Source of the DNA: Asparagopsis taxiformis
Lineage: Eukaryota > Rhodophyta > Florideophyceae > Bonnemaisoniales > Bonnemaisoniaceae
Assembly: GCA_030407315.1 (NCBI GenBank)
Contig: JALQPE010002590.1
Span: 186,001-250,000 of the forward strand
DNA length: 64,000 nt
Direction of reading: 5' to 3'
The notes beneath the pieces are model-generated. The model was not told the origin of the DNA, did no database searches, and was given only the letters and a program-made list of their open reading frames with translations. The position numbers and the translations under genes are program-made. Each line of letters starts with the position of its first letter. Position 1 is the stretch's first letter. Below are positions 58,211 to 64,000 of the stretch, one piece after another.

Positions 58211-59659
58211 AAGGCCACGACGGCCCCCGAAAACGCACACGAGCGTCGGGTTAAGCGCACGCGTGCGCGACGTTGCACGATGCAACAAACGAAGGCGACG
58301 AGCCGCACGAACGAGAAGCGAAGGCACAACGAGTGGCCGGGACGTCCACCCTTGCGTTGGGGGGGGCGCGATGCGTGCTAGAGCCGTCGCTCTTTTCGTT
58401 TCCGACACCATACGTTGGTGGAGGCACGAGCGCCAACGAAAGATTGGACGACGAGTCCACGCGCGGACGATTCACACGATGTGAAGAGCTACGACTGGCT
58501 CGACAGTGTTGACCGTCCCACGGGCAAAGGTGACGACACCACGGGCCACGGACGGACAACACGTCAGATTTTTTTCGCGCGAAAAATTATGATAGGGCCA
58601 GCGGGCCATGGACGCACGGTACGAAAAATCGGGCCGATTACAGTGCGCTAATCTAGCCAAATCTCGGGACACGCGTGCCCCGAAAATTTCGTAATTTTGG
58701 CATGTCACGTGAGCCATCGTACGTCCCCGTGGACAGCCGCTGACAACGAGTCGCATCGACCAACGAGGTCAACGCCAACAGCTCGCGAGCTAACGGCAAC
58801 GTGACGCCGGAAGGCGGAGAAACGACGTAGGACGGACGCGTCCCCAACGAAGATGGCAACGGCCTCATTACGAAACTTCACGCACGAAGCGGAACGAAGC
58901 TATACGTTAGCCGACGAACAAGACCAACGGGTCTCAGCGCACGAAGCGCGCGAGTAAAGCGTGCGAAACGTCGAGCCAACGAGGCTGCAACACGGACGGC
59001 GAACCGTTATCGCCATCGTGAGGCACGACGCCGAACACGATAGCCACGTACGGCAACCACGGAACGACACAACGGTGTCCTGCCACGCGGGCATAACGAA
59101 CGACGCGCGAAAGCGAAAAGCCCGCCGGCTAGTCGAAACGCACGAGCAAACCCGGAAAGCGGGTAGACCACGTACGGTCACGAAGGCTAAGACGCGCACG
59201 TCCGCGTCGCAAAACGAGTAAGCTAACGAAGCTTAGACTCCGTTCGAATTCGAAGGCGCACGCGCCACCGGCCACGTTGGCCAGGATACGAGCGCGTACG
59301 CGGACGTCATAACGATAACGGCGTACCTCAACGGGTCGACCCCCGCGAAACAAAAATACGAATACGCAACGGCGTACAAGCTGGTAGCCAACGTAAACGG
59401 CACAGCCGAAGGCAATGAACCGACGAAAAACTGGCTCACGTAGCAGCCTCAAACGCCCGCGGGCATGCGAAACGACTTCGTCAATCGCGTCCCCGTCGGG
59501 TTCGCAAGTCGAATAAACAAATTACGCAACGGCGTAGAGGGCGAGCATTACGTATGCCCAGGTGCACGTCGCACCACATAACGGATGAGCTAACGAAACG
59601 CTCCTCGGACGCCGCGGCGAACGACGCCACCACGCGAAGCGGACTAGCGCAACGATTGC
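58211..59659 (+). other. Non-coding 3' tail of the chromovirus
   Basis: About 1.4 kb of CpG-rich sequence in ACG context without a credible ORF. It contains a G-run (gggggggg near 58364) that could be a polypurine tract, but no LTR copy follows. Confidence 0.35.
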
Positions 59660-60356
59660 GCCACCGGCTAACGTGAAGCCGCGGGAACGTGAAGCGCGAC
59701 GGCGCTAACGGTGTTAACGGCTATACGAAAAGCCAAGCCCGCCGGCAAAGACGTTGTCAACGGAACCGCAACGCACCGCGACGCACTGCCGCGTACACGC
59801 AACGGCGTGAAACGTCAAGCCAATTCACGCGCGAGTCGGCCTGACGTTTGGCGAATTTTCCGTCCAGCTCATCGGAGCAAATTAAAATTGCACCGACGTG
59901 CTACGTGCCAAAGAGCTCGAATGCTCAACGGAATTCGACACCCGACGGGGTTATCCGCACGAGAAACGACGGCGGAAACGAATTCCGAGGTAGTTACAAA
60001 ATGATAACGCCACTGGCCAACGTGAAGCCGCGGGAACGTGAAGCGCGACGGCGCTAATTACGTCAACGGCTATACGAAAAGCCAAGCCTGCCGGCAACCA
60101 CGTCGTCAACGGAACCGCAACGCACCGCGACGAATCGCTGCGACACGCCACGGTGTAGAACGTCAAACCGACTCACGTGCGATTCGGTCTGACGTTCGAT
60201 GAATTTTCCGTTCAGCTCATCGGAGCAAATTAAAATTGGCACCGACGTGCTACGCGCTAAAGAGCTCGAAGGCTCAACGTAATTAGACACCCGACGGGGT
60301 TATCCGAACGAGAAACGACGGCGGAAACGATTTTCGAGTTAGTTACTAAATGATAC
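59660..60356 (+). repeat. Tandem direct repeat, period 349 bp
   Basis: The word acgtgaagccgcgggaacgt occurs at 59671 and 60020, and gctcatcggagcaaattaaaa, cacccgacggggttatccg and acggcggaaacga recur with the same offset. Two units, 59660-60008 and 60009-60356, differ by scattered substitutions. A fragment of a third follows (cacccgacggggt near 60511). Confidence 0.8.
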
Positions 60357-60548
60357 GCACGCCAACGGGCTCTACGATCGAGGTTAACGTACCACTCGCA
60401 GTGCAAAGCCGCCGCTACGCGCCGCCGCTTTGCCGAATAGTTGCGTGTGTTACGAACCTGCCAACGGGCACGCGCCGCCGCGAACTCGAAGCACGGGCTA
60501 CGTAAGCCATACGACACCCGACGGGGTAGACGCCACAACAAAAATTGT

Positions 60549-60577
60549 GGGGAGGGGCTTAACGCTCACCCCTCCCC
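60549..60577. repeat. G/C inverted repeat, 9-bp arms
   Basis: GGGGAGGGG (60549-60557) and CCCCTCCCC (60569-60577) flank an 11-nt loop. It may be a terminator-like hairpin or part of a polypurine tract. Confidence 0.6.
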
Positions 60578-60715
60578 CAACGCAGACGACCTGCCAGTAC
60601 GAATTACGAAGCTCAACGGAGCCGTGCGGTTACGCAGAAAACAAGACGAAGTTCACGAAGCAGCTCGATGCTAAATCCTACGAGGCCTACGTACTAACCT
60701 AGGAACGACCTAGTA

Positions 60716-61899
60716 GCTGCAGCAGGTAGAAAATCCGCTAGAGCGGCAAACCACCCGACAGGTGTCCCGAGCCTCGGTAGAGGAAGCGGTAGAGCAGATG
60801 AACCTTATAGTTACCCGGCGGGTAGTCTCGTAAGAGAGAAGGTATCGCTATCCGGAGGGGGTTGTGCGATTATAGCGCTCACGCGAGGTGCGTATTAATG
60901 GAGCAAGATGACTTAATCCGTCGAGCTGTTGGCTAGCCCTAAGGTTTTCCCGGAGAGGGGTTGAACAATAGGTATGCGAACACTGTTCCTGTGGGTCGTA
61001 ATTCCACTTGAGTTTACGTTACTCTAGAAACCGTGCCTACTGGCTATTCCAGTGGCAGTTTTATACTAAGTCTACTGTAAGCTAGGGTTAGTGGTTAGGA
61101 ATAAATATCCAGTTAGTGACCAATCAGAACCCAATTACTGGCGCTCGCCTACCCGCGAGGTCATTGCCAATAGGCTTACATTGTAATGTATGGCTGATCA
61201 GCCTAAGTTAAAATTTGCCCCTTGTGGGGTCTTGGCCGGGGCCGATAGGCCCGGGTGGGGTTATTTGTCAGCCTTAGCTGGTCCTAAGTATAGGAAACAC
61301 GCCAGTTGGCTGGTGCCTTCTGATTGGCACATCCCGTAAGTGGGTACCCAATAGGGAAGCGACACGGCTCGATCAGCGAGGACCGCCAGGCGGTACGACA
61401 CAGCCCCCTCCTGAGAGATTTGTCGTCCCGACAAAATTTGATCCAATAAAAATTACAATTTTTGGCTGTGGCCGTTGCATTGTGCAATTCAAAATTTTCC
61501 CGCGCGCGGCACGTGCACACTAAATGTGTTGTCCATCCGACTCTTCCCGAGTTCCGCCCGACCGTTTCCTATTGGAATCATACCTGTTTCAGGTTCATCA
61601 TCGTCCTAACGCAAAACAGCGTATTCACCCCTTCGGTGTCCAACTGCGTCCACGCATTCGCGTCCTTTCCGTTATCCCTCAAAGGGTTTTTGCGTCCATC
61701 TGCTAAATAATTAGCCGCGTGATCGCACGAGCGGTGCCAATTCGAGGCTTGCATTCGCCGTTTCGGCCCATTGCCTCGCGATCCCCTTCCTGGGTTGAAT
61801 AGCGCAGCTCCCTCCCGGAGACTTAAGCCAATAGGCCACTTATTCGTCCCGCTTCAGGGTTTTTATCAACGTCCGTCACCGCCTCTACTGGCTTTCAGG
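60716..61899 (+). promoter_or_regulatory. CCAAT-rich promoter or LTR of a second element
   Basis: This 1.2-kb stretch has a base composition unlike the chromovirus and no ORF. Between 61120 and 61832 it carries eight CCAAT/ATTGG boxes, four of them as CCAATAGG (61167, 61348, reverse at 61568, 61828). A double hairpin of GGCC-rich arms lies at about 61207-61255. It precedes a Gag-like ORF, so it is probably U3/R/U5 of a different LTR element. Confidence 0.45.
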
Positions 61900-63036
61900 A
61901 TGTCCCCTCGAGCTCCGATCCAATTCGAATCCTCTGAAGAGGAAGGAGACAATATGGGTTCGCCCAACCGTCCTACCACACGCTCCAGCGTTCGCCGTCC
62001 CACGACTCGCCACCAGGCTTCCTCCTCCCGCACCGGGGTTCCGCCTACACCGGCGAAGTCTTCGTCGACTTCAGCGCCACGCGTGCCGTCAGCCACCGCG
62101 GCTCAATCGCAAACGCGAACGCGTTCGACTGCCGCCAAAGGCACCGCTGATCCAGCGTCGCCTGCTGGCAAGGTTGTGAATACACAAGCACATTCCGAAG
62201 AGACGGTCCCCCCTACCAGGGCAAGCGCACAAGAGCGCGACTCTGTTCCGGCTGAATCGCCTGCTTCCCCAAAGCCTTCCACCCCAGTGGCTAGTGTCAA
62301 ACCGTCATTGGTTAATCCGCCGTCACGCGAAGGTGAGTCATCGAAGGCCGCCGGCCCGTCCCCAAAGGGAGCTATGCCGGCCAACACCGAGGAGGTGATA
62401 GAACTCGTCGCCGAGGGAGGCGCTACGCCCAGGCCAACAAGGCAGCCGAACGTCAGGCCTTCGCCAAGTTCGCGTCCGATTACTTCTCGTCCTTCCGCCC
62501 CTGCGGCTCGTACCTCTTCTGGTCGTGACGCTTCAGCGAATCCCTATGAGGACTATGGTCGCCGCAACCAGCAGATACTGGCGGACGCTCGAAAGCGTAG
62601 AGAAGAAGAATTGCGCCGCGAGGCTGCTCGAGCAGAAGCCGAGAAGGCAGCAGCAGAAAAGGCTAATGCTCAACCTGTCGAGAAGGTCATAGACCCATAT
62701 GCCTCTACTGGCAGAGTTACCCGAAGTGGGTCTGGTGCGGCTGCCGCCGATGCCTCTGTAGGCGTAAGATCGTCGGGCACCGCCCTAGTTGACCCTTACG
62801 CGGTTGCGTCTGCCCCAGCACCAGCTGCTCCGTCACACGACACTCCCCCTCGGGCACCTAAGCCGACTGCCAATTGGCGCTCCATGGGAGAATTCTACCC
62901 AGCCAATACTGATGAACTGGTGGTATTCGACTCGCAAGCCTTGCTTTTCAGGCGTGAGCTCGCCGCTCCTTGGGAACACTACCCGTTTGCGCGACTCCCT
63001 CGTAGGTGTAGGACCAGCCGGGGTGGCGATCGCTAA
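61900..63036 (+). CDS. Gag-like ORF of a second retroelement, frame-shifted at its end
   Basis: Starting at the ATG at 61900 (MSPRAPIQFESSEEEGDN) the frame gives 378 residues that are mostly disordered: Pro/Ser/Thr/Ala-rich, then an Arg/Glu/Ala helix (DARKRREEELRREAARAEAEKAAAEKAN) and a short folded-looking part (WRSMGEFYPANTDELVVFDSQALLFRRELAAPW). No CCHC knuckle is seen. At about 62985-63005 the coding signal moves to the +1 frame (RDSLVGVGPAGVAIAKGVLELQPCQGEVNRNALVELAFARRSVALANGW) and stops at 63274. This looks like the first ORF of a transposon, but the family is unknown. Confidence 0.55.
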   Translation: MSPRAPIQFESSEEEGDNMGSPNRPTTRSSVRRPTTRHQASSSRTGVPPTPAKSSSTSAPRVPSATAAQSQTRTRSTAAKGTADPASPAGKVVNTQAHSEETVPPTRASAQERDSVPAESPASPKPSTPVASVKPSLVNPPSREGESSKAAGPSPKGAMPANTEEVIELVAEGGATPRPTRQPNVRPSPSSRPITSRPSAPAARTSSGRDASANPYEDYGRRNQQILADARKRREEELRREAARAEAEKAAAEKANAQPVEKVIDPYASTGRVTRSGSGAAAADASVGVRSSGTALVDPYAVASAPAPAAPSHDTPPRAPKPTANWRSMGEFYPANTDELVVFDSQALLFRRELAAPWEHYPFARLPRRCRTSRGGDR

Positions 63037-63274
63037 GGGAGTTCTAGAATTGCAGCCGTGTCAGGGCGAGGTGAACCGTAACGCGCTGGTTGAACTTGCG
63101 TTCGCGCGTCGCTCGGTCGCGCTGGCGAACGGGTGGTACAACGGCGGAACGCGTAGGGAACGATCGCAACACGGGATTCGCGGGCCGGCGCAAGCCGTGA
63201 TCTCAGGGGGAGATCACCGAGTAAACTCGAGCACACAACGCGATCCACACAGGGGTCGTAAATCCCTGGCCTAG
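63037..63274 (+). pseudogene. Continuation of the Gag-like ORF in the +1 frame
   Basis: The sequence ELQPCQGEVNRNALVELAFARRSVALANGWYNGG continues the folded part of the preceding frame and ends at a stop at 63274. It needs a one-base shift to join. Confidence 0.45.
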
Positions 63275-63382
63275 CGGCGTGCGACGCAACGCGCGCTATC
63301 GCGGTGCGACGCGGTTTCGACGATCGGTTTATGCGCAGCGCGCACGCGAACGTCGGCGATCGTGAGCAACCCGCACGAACGT
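63275..63382. other. GC-rich spacer
   Basis: A short CpG-rich stretch between the Gag-like ORF and the right-hand LTR; no feature was seen. Confidence 0.3.
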
Positions 63383-63809
63383 TGTAACGCAATCGGTCCT
63401 CGCGATTCGCTAAACGCTTAACTCGTAGCTGGAAGATGCTGGCTGTTTATTGGTAAGGTGCGAAGCTGAACGACATTAGTGCTAACTACTCAGGACAGGC
63501 TGTCCTTGCGTGGCCGGCCGGCGGCCGCTCGCTCGCACGCAAAAGGGAAATATTTGGGAAAAAGACTTTCGTCATAAAAAACCCAAAGGGAAATAAAAGG
63601 GGAATTCGTAAAAAGCGCTTACACGTGGCGCCGGGCTCGCGGTTTCGTGGCAATGTACGCGCGCGCGCGCGCTCGCATCCACGCTCCGTGACACGTATCA
63701 AAACGCCACCGTACGCTCGCTTACTAACTAACTAAGATAGATGCACGCGAATTCATCCCGACGCAATCGCAGCGAACGCGCGCGCGTCGACGAAATAAAT
63801 TTCGTCACA
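63383..63809 (-). repeat. LTR of a minus-strand retroelement
   Basis: This 427-bp block starts TGTAAC and ends GTCACA, so its ends are imperfect inverted repeats (TGTAAC against TGTGAC). Read on the minus strand it begins right after GGGGGGAG, a polypurine tract, and contains an AATAAA in the expected second half. This is the arrangement of a 3' LTR whose element body lies to the right, outside the window. It includes a (CG)n run near 63657 and a perfect 8-bp-arm hairpin at 63789-63806. Confidence 0.6.
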
Positions 63810-64000
63810 CTCCCCCCGACTAACTTCGAAGCGCGTCCCTCGCGCTTCATCTCTCGTGCGCATCATCGTCCTGTTCTTCCTCTGCTCTCTTCCTCCGTCT
63901 TCTCTCTGTTCCATCTTTCCTTCTCTCTGTTCCATTGTGCCATTCGCGCTCGCTTCCTCGTCTCCGTCGTGCGCGTGCTCGTTTACCGATGGCGCAAGGC
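63810..64000 (-). mobile_element. 3' end of a retroelement continuing beyond the window
   Basis: The polypurine tract (63811-63818 read on the minus strand) and the preceding Arg/Glu-rich frame (EQREGKMEQREDGGREQRKNR) are the last part of this element. No diagnostic domain is inside the window. Confidence 0.45.

Larger units (their letters stand above)
50142..60715 (+). mobile_element. Ty3/gypsy chromovirus retrotransposon
   Basis: From left to right: leader with a TATA box (50773), Gag (51280), protease, reverse transcriptase, RNase H, integrase and a chromodomain (ending 58210), then a 2.5-kb non-coding tail. Protease-RT-RH-INT order with a chromodomain defines chromoviruses of the Metaviridae/Ty3 group. 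The coding region changes frame at each domain border, so the copy is probably inactive. Neither LTR was paired by eye; the left limit is uncertain and the right limit is where sequence composition changes. Confidence 0.85.

Noticed and set aside
1..64000. CRISPR arrays, operons, rRNA genes
   Set aside because: No regularly spaced repeats, no rRNA-like sequence, and eukaryotic gene structure throughout.

Overview
The window looks like nuclear DNA of a red alga, probably a multicellular florideophyte, though the sequence cannot fix the species. Housekeeping genes are eukaryotic (MCM8, CDC5, SLU7, RRS1, EMC2, PSMA1, RNA 3'-phosphate cyclase, threonyl-tRNA synthetase). Almost all are uninterrupted by introns and closely packed. 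Plastid genes are present (fused RibBA, a plant-type [2Fe-2S] ferredoxin-like protein, a Ycf45/SPD1-type ATPase). Two of the presumed transit peptides carry a phenylalanine close to the N-terminus (MAF..., MIF...), the style used by red-algal plastids. A single clear spliceosomal intron was found (20247-20405).

Bases 1-48400 are the gene-rich part, with about 24 protein genes in mostly alternating orientation. Convergent neighbours can be only 26-27 bp apart between stop codons (11653/11680 and 31948/31976). Functions are mixed, with no operon logic: an ANTH-domain protein running into a Raf-like kinase in another frame, ribosome biogenesis, splicing, riboflavin synthesis, a Kelch protein, a NUMOD3 protein, RNA end repair, an orphan single-pass membrane protein, aspartyl aminopeptidase, a small spliced membrane protein, a ferredoxin-like protein, HIBCH, MCM8 with a textbook E2F site, a TCP11-like protein, an orphan, ThrRS, a zinc-finger/exonuclease-like/Ycf45 ATPase, a C2H2 zinc-finger protein, an ARMC1-like protein, EMC2, SLU7, PSMA1, a nuclear orphan and a PAP2 phosphatase. 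Gaps at 17969-20172 and 36850-38418 hold little, except a decayed 30-31-codon repeat ending in a 58-aa ORF.

Bases 48400-64000 are transposon-rich. A 5'-truncated DDE transposase (48788-49544, minus) is cut by an LTR-like block (49545-50141). A Ty3/gypsy chromovirus follows on the plus strand: gag with a CCHC knuckle, protease, RT/RNase H, integrase and a C-terminal chromodomain. Its frame changes between every domain block and a stop precedes the chromodomain block, so it is decayed or unusually frame-shifted. Its 2.5-kb 3' tail carries a 349-bp tandem duplication. No matching 3' LTR was seen.

After about 60.7 kb the sequence style changes to a promoter-like region with eight CCAAT boxes, then a Gag-like ORF (61900-63036) that shifts frame at its end. 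At the right edge, a 427-bp minus-strand LTR (63383-63809) sits next to a polypurine tract, which implies a third retroelement extending beyond the window.
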